A stretch of DNA of 64,000 nt from Acidobacteriota bacterium (GTDB lineage Bacteria > Acidobacteriota > Terriglobia > Acidiferrales > UBA7541), in assembly GCA_003225295.1 (NCBI GenBank), contig QHYZ01000047.1:62001-126000 (forward strand), read 5' to 3'. The position numbers and the translations under genes were made by a program. Below are positions 18,146 through 27,209 of the stretch, piece after piece. The notes beneath the pieces are model-generated. The model had not been told where the DNA came from. It ran no database searches and worked only from the letters and a program-made list of their open reading frames with translations. The stretch's first letter is position 1. Every line of letters starts with the position of its first letter.

Positions 18146-18847
18146 ATGGCAACAGGCGAGCAGTTACGATTTGGCGTGGACGGCGGAGTTGAGGTGTCGG
18201 CGCTGCTGTCGATGCCGGCGAAGGCGCGGCGGCTGCTAGTGCTGGCGCATGGAGCGGGGGCGGGAATGCATCACCCATTTATGGAGATGCTGGCGGGCGA
18301 ACTGGCTAGCGTGGGCGTGGCGACGTTTCGATACCAGTTTCCCTACATGGAGGAACGGCGGCGCATTCCTGACTCGCCAGCCGTGCTGACGGCAGCCGTT
18401 GTGGCCGCGGTACGAGCGGCTGCCGAGGCGGCTCCTGGCTTGCCGTTGTTGGCGGGAGGCAAGTCAATGGGAGGACGAATGACTTCGCAAGCTGCGGCAG
18501 AGCATCCATTGGACGGAGTGCGAGGATTGGTGTTCTTTGGTTTCCCGCTGCACCCGCCCAACCGACCGGGAACGAAACGAGCTGACCACCTAGCGAGGGT
18601 TACGATGCCGATGCTGTTCCTGCAGGGAACGCGGGATGCGCTTGCCGATCTCAAGTTGTTGCGTCCCCTGTGTGCGAAACTAGGGTCGCGAGCGACGTTG
18701 CACATCATTGAAACGGCAGATCATTCGTTTCATGGGCTGAAGAGGTCAGGAAGGAGCGACGCTGAGGTGTTGCGGGAATTAGCGGAAACGGCAGCCTCCT
18801 GGGCGGAGGGAATCGAAGGGATACAATCGAAAATTGTCCTTCAGTAA
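18146..18847 (+). CDS. Alpha/beta hydrolase (KANL3/Tex30-type domain)
   Basis: A 233-residue alpha/beta hydrolase. The oxyanion region is VLAHGAGAGMHHPFM, the nucleophile elbow is GGKSMGGRM with Ser, the acid is probably the Asp in QGTRDALAD, and the His lies in ETADHSFHGL. These are the hallmarks of the small KANL3/Tex30-like hydrolase group found in many bacteria. There is no signal peptide, so it is cytoplasmic; the substrate is unknown. It stands alone between the frameshifted DUF4091 gene and the antitoxin remnant. Confidence 0.88.
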   Translation: MATGEQLRFGVDGGVEVSALLSMPAKARRLLVLAHGAGAGMHHPFMEMLAGELASVGVATFRYQFPYMEERRRIPDSPAVLTAAVVAAVRAAAEAAPGLPLLAGGKSMGGRMTSQAAAEHPLDGVRGLVFFGFPLHPPNRPGTKRADHLARVTMPMLFLQGTRDALADLKLLRPLCAKLGSRATLHIIETADHSFHGLKRSGRSDAEVLRELAETAASWAEGIEGIQSKIVLQ

Positions 18848-18910
18848 ATCCTTTTGCTGCTGAGCCTGCCCAAAAACCTTGACGAAATTGAGGTCATAAA
18901 CCCATGCTTT

Positions 18911-19065
18911 TCACTTGCCCACAATTTCGCGAGGCAGCTTTCCCACGGCAACGGGCGGCGCATCATTCTCGATGACGACTTCCGCACCGTGCGAACGCGG
19001 GCCATCCGTGACGCGAAGTCTCTCGCCGCTTCTGCTTCCGAGGTGTGGATCACATTCTTAGCCAT
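18911..19065 (-). pseudogene. Phd-type antitoxin remnant
   Basis: The gene begins MAKNVIHTSEAEAARDF, typical of Phd/YefM antitoxins, then loses frame within the ARVR segment. If one G is restored in the CGCAC-GGTGCGG stretch (about 18990-19000), the frame continues as GAEVVIENDAPPVAVGKL, the classic antitoxin core, and stops at 18911, giving only about 51 residues. No partner toxin is recognisable downstream, where the alpha/beta hydrolase ends at 18847 on the other strand. It is therefore an orphan, decayed antitoxin. The rest of the gap 18848-19259 shows nothing more. Confidence 0.65.
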
Positions 19066-19259
19066 ACCGTCATTATAGATCGTCACGCCTTCTCCTTGGA
19101 GGAGCCTTGGAGCGCGGAGGATGGCGCGCATAGTGCATTGGATAACGATCCCGTTAGCCGGTGGCCTTTTTCGCCGTATACTCATCCCCGATTGTGAAGG
19201 ATAGTTGGCACGGACTCAGTAGCCCGACAGGGCGGAATGGGACACGCGCGGTGCGACCT

Positions 19260-20213
19260 ATGATCAAGAATACTTCCCGTAGAACATTTGTGAAAGCAGC
19301 AGCTTCTGGTCTCGCTGCTTCCTTTCTGGAGATCCCAGCTATGAATGCCAGTCCTTTGAATCTGCCGATCGGACTGCAGCTTTACACCGTCGGCCAAGAA
19401 ATGGATACCGATCCGGCTGGAACGTTGCAGGCAGTGGCGGCCGCCGGGTACACACAAGTGGAGCTTTCTCCACTTACTAAAACATCGGCGAAAGATCTGA
19501 AGAAAATGCTCGACGACGCGGGCCTGAAAAATCCTTCAGGGCACTACATACTTCCCGATTTGATCAGCACTCTTCACGAGAAGATTGGTTTTGCCCATCA
19601 GTTTGGGCAGGAGTTTATGGTTGTCACCGTTCCTTGGGTTGCCGATCCGTCGCGCTTCAAGCCCGATCCGCAGTTGGGGCAGATCGGAGTTTTTATTGCA
19701 ATCATCAAGGGGCTTACGCTCGACGACTGGAAGTGGAATGCTGAGCGGTTCAATAAACTAGGGGAGCAGATTAACAAAGCTGGGCTGCAGCTCGCGTATC
19801 ACAACCACAACTTTGAGTGGAAGTCGTACGGCGGCGTGACGGGTTACGATGAATTTCTTCGGTTGACCGATTCGCGGTTGGTCAAACTAGAGTTAGACTG
19901 CGGTTGGGCGACTGTTGCGGGCCAGGATCCGGTTGCCTTGCTGACGAAATATCCGGAGCGCTACAGTTTGCTGCACATTAAAGACTTCCGAAAGGGATTT
20001 ACGCCCCGGACGACATTGATGGACAAAGATCCTGGGGCGCCGGTACCAACCGAATTGGGGCGGGGCGCGATCGACTATGGCCGAATTTTCGCTGCGGCTC
20101 AGAAGGCGCCGATTCGTGCGCTGTTTGTCGAACAGGAGCCGCCTTTCACCGAGATGCCGGCTCTGGAGGCGATCAAAGTGGATTACGAGTACATGAAGAA
20201 TCTGAAGTCGTGA
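19260..20213 (+). CDS. Tat-exported sugar phosphate isomerase/epimerase-like TIM barrel
   Basis: A 317-residue xylose-isomerase-like TIM barrel (AP endonuclease family 2 fold). The ATG at 19260 gives a twin-arginine signal (SRRTFVKAAASG) at residue 5; an in-frame GTG at 19251 is an alternative and no strong ribosome site is present. Barrel motifs are GLQLYTVGQEM, LAYHNHNFEW, LELDCGWATVAG and LLHIKDF, with metal-ligand-type Glu, Asp and His residues. Exported members act with Gfo/Idh/MocA enzymes, for instance as hydratases of 3-keto-glycal intermediates. It opens an operon with the cytochrome c and PQQ dehydrogenase genes (starts within 17 nt and 4-nt overlap). Confidence 0.86.
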   Translation: MIKNTSRRTFVKAAASGLAASFLEIPAMNASPLNLPIGLQLYTVGQEMDTDPAGTLQAVAAAGYTQVELSPLTKTSAKDLKKMLDDAGLKNPSGHYILPDLISTLHEKIGFAHQFGQEFMVVTVPWVADPSRFKPDPQLGQIGVFIAIIKGLTLDDWKWNAERFNKLGEQINKAGLQLAYHNHNFEWKSYGGVTGYDEFLRLTDSRLVKLELDCGWATVAGQDPVALLTKYPERYSLLHIKDFRKGFTPRTTLMDKDPGAPVPTELGRGAIDYGRIFAAAQKAPIRALFVEQEPPFTEMPALEAIKVDYEYMKNLKS

Positions 20214-20230
20214 GGCCCGGGAGAGACAGA

Positions 20231-21124
20231 ATGTCCAGTCATTACTTCGTTGCTGTCGCAGCCTTGCTTCTGTTTGCGTCGATCAGTTCGGGGCAGGCCG
20301 ACCAGGCGGCCAATGCGGAGAAGCAGAAGGCGAACCGGCAACAGAAAGACGCTCCGCAGAAGGAGGACGCCGGGGATGCGCTTGCCGCGTTGACGGGTGG
20401 CGCGCATATCGACAAAGAAGCGGCGGAACGTGGGCGGAAAATCTTTGTGCCTTCGTGCGGGTTCTGTCACGGCAATGATGCCCATGGAAAGAGCGGTCCT
20501 GATCTTGTGCGGTCGGCCTCGGTACTGCACGACAACAAGGGTGATGTCATCGGTCCTGTCATCCAAAATGGGCGGCCGGAGCGCGGGATGCCGGCTTTTT
20601 CGGCGCTTTCTGCCGAGCAGATTGCCGATATCTCGGTCTTTTTGCATTCGCAAGCGGCTGACGTTTCGAACCGGTTTGCTTACAAGATCGGCGATCTGAT
20701 CACGGGTGACGCGCAGAAAGGCGCGTCGTTCTTCAATGGTGACGGGCATTGCGGGAGCTGTCACTCGGCGAGCGGTGATCTCGCGCATGTGGCAACCAAG
20801 TATGAACCTGTCGAGTTGCAGCGGCGGATGTTGTATCCCGCGCCGAACCTAATTGATGTGTTTCTGGGACGAGCAGTGACGCCTCCTGCGCCCACCAAAG
20901 TTACTGTTCAGCTGCTTTCCGGTGAGCGGGTTTCGGGGACGCTTGATCATCTGGATGAATTTACGGTGTCACTGCGCGATTCTGCCGGCTGGCACCGCTC
21001 CTTCCCGCGTGAAAGCGTGACTGTGGATGTACAGGATCCTCGGGCCGCGCACGAAGGGCTGCTGCCGAAGTACACCGATCAAGAAATGCACGATGTTTTG
21101 GCGTATCTGGAAACTTTAAAATGA
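20231..21124 (+). CDS. Di-haem cytochrome c
   Basis: A 297-residue periplasmic protein with signal peptide MSSHYFVAVAALLLF to SSGQA. Two covalent haem-binding motifs are present, CGFCH (76-80) and CGSCH (174-178), with GMPAFS near 119-124 as a probable axial methionine for the first. The C-terminal part has a beta-rich segment (VTVQLLSGERVSGTLDHLDEF) and ends with YTDQEMHDVLAYLETL. The ATG at 20231 is preferred over a GTG at 20210 that overlaps the previous stop. Its stop overlaps the start of the PQQ dehydrogenase (ATGA), so it is very probably the electron acceptor of that enzyme. Confidence 0.9.
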   Translation: MSSHYFVAVAALLLFASISSGQADQAANAEKQKANRQQKDAPQKEDAGDALAALTGGAHIDKEAAERGRKIFVPSCGFCHGNDAHGKSGPDLVRSASVLHDNKGDVIGPVIQNGRPERGMPAFSALSAEQIADISVFLHSQAADVSNRFAYKIGDLITGDAQKGASFFNGDGHCGSCHSASGDLAHVATKYEPVELQRRMLYPAPNLIDVFLGRAVTPPAPTKVTVQLLSGERVSGTLDHLDEFTVSLRDSAGWHRSFPRESVTVDVQDPRAAHEGLLPKYTDQEMHDVLAYLETLK

Positions 21125-22698
21125 GAGTCTGGGCCCCCACTCTCGTGCTGTCGCTAGCCCCGGTCGTGCTTTGTGGGCAGGAATTGACTCCAGAGGCGCT
21201 CGTGAAGCCGGGGACTGATAGTTGGCCCACGTATAACGGCGAATATTCGGGGCAGCGTCACAGTCCGTTGGATCAGATCAACGGGTCGAATGTGGCTTCT
21301 TTGGCGTTGGCCTGGATGTATCGTGCCAGCAATTACGGGGCGGCCGGGTTCGGTTCGGTCATCAAGTCGACACCGATTGAAGTGAATGGCGTGCTTTACT
21401 TCACCATGCCGGATAACGTGTGGGCCATCGATGCGCGCAACGGGCGGGAAATTTGGCATTACAAGTATCCGCCTAACGAGGGCCTGCACATCGGCCAGCG
21501 TGGTGTGGCCATGCTGGGTAGTTCAATTTACACCGAAACACCGGACTGCAATCTCGTTTCGTTGAACGCCCAGGATGGCAAGGAGCGCTGGCGAAAGCAG
21601 ATCGCAGACGTAAAGCTCGAGTATTTCTGCACGATGTCGCCCTTGGTCGTGGGCAACCACATCATCACCGGCGTAGGCGGCGATTCGCTGGATAATCCCG
21701 GATATCTGGAATCACGCGACCCTGAAACTGGCGAGGTGCAGTGGCATTGGAATACTGAACCCAATCCCGGCGAACCTGGTTCCGAGAGTTGGCCCGATGC
21801 TGAAGCTCGAAGCCATGGTGGCGGTATGACGTGGATGACCGGCACGTACGATCCGGCCCTACGCTTGATCTACTGGGGGATCGGTAATCCTAATCCAGTG
21901 CACTCTGGGGCAGGGCGGAAGGGCGACAATTTGTGGACCTGCTCGATCGTTGCGTTAAGAGTAGACAGCGGAAAGCTGCTGTGGGGCTATCAGGTCTCGC
22001 CGCACGATACGCATGACTGGGATGCTACACAGACACCGATTCTGTTTGATGGGGAGTTCAAGGGAAAGCAGCGCAAACTTGTGGCACAGGCGAGCCGAAA
22101 TGGATTTTTCTTTGTGCTGGACCGAAGCAACGGCGAGCATCTGCTGACCGCGCCATTCATTAACAGCAATTGGACTCTGGGGATCAACGCGAAGGGGCAA
22201 CCCATTCCCAATCCGAAGAAAGAGCCTGCGCGTGATGGTACGCTCGTCTCGCCCAGCTCGAATGGTGCGTCGAATTGGTTTGCTCCCAGTTTCAATCCGC
22301 TGGCCGGTCTTTTCTACGTGGTGGCGTCACAGAGTTACAGCGTCTTTTACTTGACCTCAGAGGGAAAAGCCGAAGGATTTGCCGGGCGCGATGATTCTCT
22401 GAATTATCCGGGGACCATTAAGGCCATCGACTACAAAACGGGAGAGATTCGTTGGACACATGACCTGGGCGGCATGGGTAGTGGCCTGCTGACCACGGCG
22501 GGGAATTTGCTCTTTGCCGGCGACTTCTCGAGGCATATCCTGGCCATCGATGCAACGACCGGAAAAACGCTTTGGCACACTACCGTCGCAGCCAATCAAG
22601 CGAACGGCGCGATCACCTACGAACTCGACGGCAAACAGTACGTGGTTGTTGGAGCGGGTGACTCACTGTTTGCGTTCGCCCTGGGGGCCAGCCACTGA
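21121..22698 (+). CDS. PQQ-dependent dehydrogenase (acidobacterial type)
   Basis: A 525-residue quinoprotein with signal peptide MRVWAPTLVLSLAPVVLCG. Propeller motifs are repeated: WPTYNGEYSGQRHSPLDQIN, WAIDARNGREIWHYKY, GKLLWGYQ, DTHDWDATQTPILF, WFAPSFNPLAGLFYVVA, IKAIDYKTGEIRW and ILAIDATTGKTLWHT. This is the eight-bladed fold of methanol/ethanol dehydrogenases that oxidise alcohols or aldoses with PQQ and pass electrons to cytochrome c. It shares a 4-nt overlap with the cytochrome gene. No PQQ synthesis genes are in the window. The substrate is unknown; the isomerase in the operon suggests a sugar. Confidence 0.9.
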   Translation: MRVWAPTLVLSLAPVVLCGQELTPEALVKPGTDSWPTYNGEYSGQRHSPLDQINGSNVASLALAWMYRASNYGAAGFGSVIKSTPIEVNGVLYFTMPDNVWAIDARNGREIWHYKYPPNEGLHIGQRGVAMLGSSIYTETPDCNLVSLNAQDGKERWRKQIADVKLEYFCTMSPLVVGNHIITGVGGDSLDNPGYLESRDPETGEVQWHWNTEPNPGEPGSESWPDAEARSHGGGMTWMTGTYDPALRLIYWGIGNPNPVHSGAGRKGDNLWTCSIVALRVDSGKLLWGYQVSPHDTHDWDATQTPILFDGEFKGKQRKLVAQASRNGFFFVLDRSNGEHLLTAPFINSNWTLGINAKGQPIPNPKKEPARDGTLVSPSSNGASNWFAPSFNPLAGLFYVVASQSYSVFYLTSEGKAEGFAGRDDSLNYPGTIKAIDYKTGEIRWTHDLGGMGSGLLTTAGNLLFAGDFSRHILAIDATTGKTLWHTTVAANQANGAITYELDGKQYVVVGAGDSLFAFALGASH

Positions 22699-22941
22699 GG
22701 CGACGGTCAGATCTTCCCATTCATCTGTTACGTTCATAAATCAGTATGGATTCACCCGTGCGCCGCTGTTCCTCTCCCCGTGTGTAGCTTTCCAAAGCAT
22801 GGAGAGATGAGGTAGTGGCCTGCTCGAGCGGCTTATTAAAGCTCTGCACCGAGGCGCGCGATTCACCCAGCTTGTTTCGCAGACCGGCAGCAGCCTTTCC
22901 GAGGACTGCCAAAACCTGCTCTCTGCCATTTGTCCAGGACC

Positions 22942-24132
22942 TTAAGGCCGGTGGCGGCCACGCACGCAGGTTTCCATCAGCGGGAGAGCATGGGTGAGGA
23001 CTTCTGTCACGACCTGCTTGGAGTCAAAATGTGTCTCGGCGATTTGCCGGGCGGCTTGGCTTTGCCGCCGGTAGCTGGCGTTTATAACTTCAAGGGCATC
23101 GGCGGCATCTTGAAGCGTCAGGAAACGAAACATCCCTTCTCCGTTGGGAAGGAATGAACTAGGACCAGTATGCTGCACGACGACAGGTTTGCCACTGGCC
23201 AGGTAGCAAATGGTGCGGTCGCTGATCCAAGAGGTTTGCAACTTGATGTAAGAGGGTTTGGCGCAACTGAACTCTCCGCGCGAGCACTGAATATAGGCTT
23301 GGTACATCTCAGGCGTGCCGGCGACCTCGCACGCATGTCGGATGCTCCAACCGCAGTCCTCGAGGTTTTTCCGCTCTCGCATGTCCCGTTCCGTGCGCAG
23401 GAACAGAGCCAACTCCAACGGTTGAGGGGTAAGCTGGGGAAGGCCGGCGAACTCTAAGAACGCCACCCGCTTGGTGTTCTCGTAGGTCTCATCGGGGCTG
23501 ACAACCCAGTCCGAGGAATCCCAGGTGGAGACCGTCGTGAATGCCTTGCAACAAGGGTCAAACGCATAGGGCCAGCGCTCCAGGCAAATCGCCGGACGAA
23601 TGTGAATCCAATGCGGATTGTCACTGGGAATTTTGCCTCCGTGGCGCCCGACGCCCTCGGCGGTACTGAAGTAAAAATCATGGCGTGGCACGCGGAGTTG
23701 CCCACTGGTGATCCAAAACTGCAGAAGGCCGGGATCGATGTCCACCAGGGCCGTGCGCCGGAAGAAGGACAGCAACGCCGGACTTATAGCATAGTGAAAA
23801 TTCAATAATAGGTCCGCTCGTCGGAAGACCGCTTCGGCTTCCTTACGTGTCATGTTCACGTACTCCGCCGGCGCCTCGGACAGGGGCTCTTTGCTCCGCG
23901 TGCGGTAAAGGATACATCTCCCGCCAAGGCCATACTGTTCCATTCGCGCCTGGAACGTGGCCACCGCAGCGGCTTCTTGCTCCTCCCGCCCCTTGGTGCG
24001 AAAAGCTTCCAGCCAATATACGTCGTGGCCCAGGAGGCGCAAACCGAGGACGTATTGTAGATACACCCAGAAGTGTCCGCCGCCCTGCGGATAATTCACA
24101 ACGTCATACGCGGAAATAACCACGGTGGCCAT
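22942..24132 (-). CDS. GT-B-like glycosyltransferase, last gene of the 23-32 kb operon
   Basis: A 396-residue soluble protein. The N-terminus (MATVVISAYDVVNYPQGGGHFWVYLQYVLGL) and the C-terminal donor-binding region (YLASGKPVVVQHTGPSSFLPNGEGMFRF then LQDAADALEVI) have the layout of GT-B glycosyltransferases, which carry a Gly-rich acceptor loop and a donor site. I cannot name the GT family. It begins 7 nt after the stop of the kinase gene upstream, so it belongs to the tight operon. The 243-nt gap after its stop (22699-22941), shared with the convergent PQQ gene, shows no gene. Confidence 0.65.
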   Translation of the reverse strand: MATVVISAYDVVNYPQGGGHFWVYLQYVLGLRLLGHDVYWLEAFRTKGREEQEAAAVATFQARMEQYGLGGRCILYRTRSKEPLSEAPAEYVNMTRKEAEAVFRRADLLLNFHYAISPALLSFFRRTALVDIDPGLLQFWITSGQLRVPRHDFYFSTAEGVGRHGGKIPSDNPHWIHIRPAICLERWPYAFDPCCKAFTTVSTWDSSDWVVSPDETYENTKRVAFLEFAGLPQLTPQPLELALFLRTERDMRERKNLEDCGWSIRHACEVAGTPEMYQAYIQCSRGEFSCAKPSYIKLQTSWISDRTICYLASGKPVVVQHTGPSSFLPNGEGMFRFLTLQDAADALEVINASYRRQSQAARQIAETHFDSKQVVTEVLTHALPLMETCVRGRHRP

Positions 24133-24139
24133 GCCAAAC

Positions 24140-25135
24140 CTATATCAGCCCCAGTCGTTTTGCTGATGCATGAAGGTATTCGTAACGCGAGAGATTTTTT
24201 TCACGGACGGTCCAATCGGGCCGCTCGCCGAGCCAACGGAAATGCAGGTAGATTCTGGCGGCGTCGAGAGTACGCCTGAAGCCGGGAGGAGCACCGTCCG
24301 GCCAGCGCGCACGTACGTAAGCGCGCTCGCATCTACGCACGACGTCAGCTGGCCAGTGTTTTCCTTCCGTCAGGGCCGCCAAGTCGATTTCCCCGGCGGC
24401 GATTGCGGCCGATTCCCAGTCCACGATGAACACAGTTTGGCTGCGAACTAGGATGGTCTTGGCGTAAAACTCGCCGTGAATGACGGTCTGCGGCTCAGCC
24501 AGCAGCGGGGCGAACCACCGATCGGTGTGGCATAGTTTGGTGAGCCAGGGGAAAAGCTCGTACAACGGGCGTGAGAATTCAAAACTCCGTTGCGCCCAAC
24601 CGCGGTAATAACTGGCATCGTACCGCTTCAGGAACGCCAGCGCGGGATCCTTGGCCTGCGCCACGTGCCGGGCGTGGAATTGCCCGATCCAGCAAGCTGC
24701 CTGGGCCATCGCCCGGGGCTGACGCGTTTGACGCATCCGGACCATGTCGCTCAAGCGCACGCTGCGATAGAGGTATTCGAGGAATAAAGAGATGCTACCG
24801 GTGTCGTGGTCAGCGTGCGCCCCCAGGCACTTGGGTCGGAAGTTTGGCAGGGAGTGAAGCAGCCGGCGATAGACATCGGTTTCGTAACGAACATCACCGC
24901 GGTGCCCGTAGCAGTTGTGGCTTTGACCGGCCTGGTATTTGATAAACACGCGCCTTTTGCGACCATCTGGCAATCGGCAGGTGACGATCTCGTTCGGGAA
25001 CGTGCTCATGAATGGCGGAAGGGTTCTCCTGAGGATTCTTACGTGCCGCCGTTCATACCCGTCTCGGCCCAAGGCAGCCGTGAGCCGGAGTTTCAGAGTC
25101 ATGGAATCAGGCAGCAGCGAAACCGGCGTTTTCAA
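24140..25135 (-). CDS. APH-type phosphotransferase with altered catalytic loop
   Basis: A 331-residue protein of the aminoglycoside/choline/homoserine kinase fold. The catalytic loop reads HGEFYAKT at 220-227: the usual HGDxxxxN pattern has Glu for the catalytic Asp and Thr for the metal-binding Asn. The second metal motif VDWE (D239) is kept, as is an N-lobe FIKYQ lysine. HGE variants exist in some APH-like families, but the loss of Asn as well makes a weakened kinase or pseudokinase possible. The gene overlaps the next kinase by 4 nt (ATGA) and lies 7 nt before the glycosyltransferase. Its substrate is probably a sugar or small molecule of the operon's product. Confidence 0.82.
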   Translation of the reverse strand: MKTPVSLLPDSMTLKLRLTAALGRDGYERRHVRILRRTLPPFMSTFPNEIVTCRLPDGRKRRVFIKYQAGQSHNCYGHRGDVRYETDVYRRLLHSLPNFRPKCLGAHADHDTGSISLFLEYLYRSVRLSDMVRMRQTRQPRAMAQAACWIGQFHARHVAQAKDPALAFLKRYDASYYRGWAQRSFEFSRPLYELFPWLTKLCHTDRWFAPLLAEPQTVIHGEFYAKTILVRSQTVFIVDWESAAIAAGEIDLAALTEGKHWPADVVRRCERAYVRARWPDGAPPGFRRTLDAARIYLHFRWLGERPDWTVREKNLSRYEYLHASAKRLGLI

Positions 25136-26196
25136 GATGGGACGTCCTGCAATTCGTTTTCACACGGCAGCACCGGCTCAAGGTCTTCAAACCACTGGTC
25201 CACCTCTGCCAATGCTTCCCAAGCCCAAGGCGCTCGATCCTGCACCAGTGCGATGGCAGGCCAGATAATGCGATTGGCCAAGCGCGCATACTCGGCGGTC
25301 TCAAATAGGACGTTCAACATTCTACCTGTCGGCAGACGCCAGCCTGCACGCGAGGTCTCCACACGGTAGGTCTGTAAAACCCAGGACCGCTCTTGAGGCG
25401 GCAAGCGCAAGAGGAAAGTCGAAAGGTCGTAGCTTGCCGGTCCGACCGAGGCGTGGTCCCAATCGATAAAGCGCACGTGGAGCCCCCGGGCGGCGGGGAT
25501 GACGAAAATGTTGATGTGCCATAAATCGCCATGCAGCAATGTCTCCGGTCCGCCCCAGGCGTCCAGCACGTGTGAGCGCTGCGGCAATTCTTGGCGCAAT
25601 TTGGACAGCCGTTCGAGCAGGCGGCCGTGCAATGAGGCTTGCTCATGAGATGGCTGGCACGCTTCCAGTGCATAAGTAGCGTCGCGCACACTGGCGGCGT
25701 AGAAGTGGATACCCAGGTCGCACCCGTGCAGCCGAACTTCTCCGAGCAGCGGATGCCGAGCGAACTGCATGTGAAGTTGTGCTACCAGCTTGATCGCCGC
25801 GCTGACGCTGTCGGGGTCGAGTGGGTTGGTAAGGAGTTCGAATGGGCCAAGGTCGTCATAGACATGCCAGACACAATTGCCGCCGGGCTCGGCGACGCTA
25901 CCCAGCAAAGCCGGACCGTTGTCGCTCATGCCCACTGCAGGCAACCAGCGGTGCGCTACCAATTCGCTCCGGCGGCCGATTTCGGGTTTTAGACGCTTGA
26001 CGATCACTTGACGAGTTTTGCCGTTAATGCCGAAGCGCAGGCGGAAAACACGCAAGGCGCGAGGCTGCAGAGTCTGCTCCTCCATCAGACGACCCTCCAC
26101 CTCGTGTCCGCCCAGCAGGTTCTGCAGCAACCCGCGCAATTCGCTCAAGCCAGGCTGGCCGTAACGTTCGAGAACTTGGTTCAAGCCTTCAATCAT
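25132..26196 (-). CDS. APH-type phosphotransferase
   Basis: A 354-residue kinase of the APH/choline-kinase fold with a canonical catalytic loop HGDLWHIN (H222, D224, N229) and IDWDHAS (D245) as the second metal site. The N-lobe lysine is in VIVKRLK. It is the middle one of three such kinases encoded in tandem; sequence resemblance to its neighbours is limited outside the motifs, so they are not recent duplicates. It overlaps both neighbours by 4 nt, which indicates translational coupling. Cytoplasmic; the substrate cannot be deduced. Confidence 0.85.
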   Translation of the reverse strand: MIEGLNQVLERYGQPGLSELRGLLQNLLGGHEVEGRLMEEQTLQPRALRVFRLRFGINGKTRQVIVKRLKPEIGRRSELVAHRWLPAVGMSDNGPALLGSVAEPGGNCVWHVYDDLGPFELLTNPLDPDSVSAAIKLVAQLHMQFARHPLLGEVRLHGCDLGIHFYAASVRDATYALEACQPSHEQASLHGRLLERLSKLRQELPQRSHVLDAWGGPETLLHGDLWHINIFVIPAARGLHVRFIDWDHASVGPASYDLSTFLLRLPPQERSWVLQTYRVETSRAGWRLPTGRMLNVLFETAEYARLANRIIWPAIALVQDRAPWAWEALAEVDQWFEDLEPVLPCENELQDVPS

Positions 26197-27209
26197 GCCC
26201 AGCTCCGCTCGAAGGCGCGCAGCGCTCCAAGGATCGCGGATTCATAAGATCGCAGCAGCCCTATGGCTTTAACGAGCTGGGCGGGAAAAACGAACTCTTG
26301 GTCTACGGTGGCCCAGCTAATTTGGTCGATCATGCGCAGGAGATTGCCGCAGGCGGCGACGGCTTGAATATCGCGTAAATCCAGGTGTGCTTGCCCGCCT
26401 TTCAAGATCGAACAGTAGAGGTTGAGGTCTGGACTGGCGACGCGATCTATGAACTGAGCCAGATCCGTGGCGGGCACGCCCCAGCCAGCGAATTCCCAGT
26501 CGAAGACCAGCAGCGCGGGGCTTGCGGCGGCGGTACGGACGCGCAGATTCTTGGTGACGAAATCGCCGTGCACCAGAGTTCGCGGCATCACCTCACAGAT
26601 TTTCTCCACCTTGCCCCAGAGCGATTCGAGAGCGTCGAGGTGCGCAGCAATATTGCGCAACAACGCGGCATCTTCGGCCAAGAATGCGCCGCCGCCCAAG
26701 TGATCGAGTAACATGCCACGGCAGGCGCGCAGCAATCGCAGGTAATGATCGAGTTCGCGGTCCGGGAGGTAGGACTTGAGGTTGGCAGACATGGCCGCCA
26801 ACTGTGTTTCCGCCAACCAACGGCCGGCAAGCCCGCGATTGTGGGGAAGCTGCGGCGAGTAACGAGCACCGGCAGCATCTTCCAGGAAAAGCCAGCAAAA
26901 CTCCCCGTCTGACTCCTCCTGAAGGCCATAGCAACACAGCGCCGGCATCCTCGTGAGCGGCAGCAATTGCTCGTAAATCGTCTGTTCGATACGCGCTGTC
27001 GCTACCCGGCACCTCTTGGCGATAACTCTCGTGGCCTCCTCGTTGACCTGCTTGAGCCGGTAAACGGTGCTGTATCTTCTCTGTTGCAGCACTTCCAGGC
27101 TACCAGGCTCCCAGGAGCCCGATTGGATTTGAAGCCAAGCCTGTACGGCTTGATGCTCCTGCACACCTTCGGTCAAAATTTCGGGGATCGTTTGCTTAGA
27201 CATGGGCAT
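26193..27209 (-). CDS. APH-type phosphotransferase
   Basis: A 338-residue kinase with APH motifs: N-lobe RVIAKRC (K65), catalytic HGDFVTKN (H214, D216, N221) and FDWEFAGWG (D237). An in-frame ATG two codons downstream is an equally good start. It is the first of three tandem kinases and its start lies inside the ATP-grasp gene (14-nt overlap). Together with that ligase it suggests that the operon modifies a small acceptor by ATP-dependent steps. It could be a sugar 1-kinase, as some APH-fold enzymes phosphorylate maltose or other sugars. Confidence 0.85.
   Translation of the reverse strand: MPMSKQTIPEILTEGVQEHQAVQAWLQIQSGSWEPGSLEVLQQRRYSTVYRLKQVNEEATRVIAKRCRVATARIEQTIYEQLLPLTRMPALCCYGLQEESDGEFCWLFLEDAAGARYSPQLPHNRGLAGRWLAETQLAAMSANLKSYLPDRELDHYLRLLRACRGMLLDHLGGGAFLAEDAALLRNIAAHLDALESLWGKVEKICEVMPRTLVHGDFVTKNLRVRTAAASPALLVFDWEFAGWGVPATDLAQFIDRVASPDLNLYCSILKGGQAHLDLRDIQAVAACGNLLRMIDQISWATVDQEFVFPAQLVKAIGLLRSYESAILGALRAFERSWA

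Noticed and set aside
22721-22912. Short minus-strand frames after the GT-B gene
   Set aside because: Unsupported by start signals; region is simply the convergent gap after the PQQ gene.
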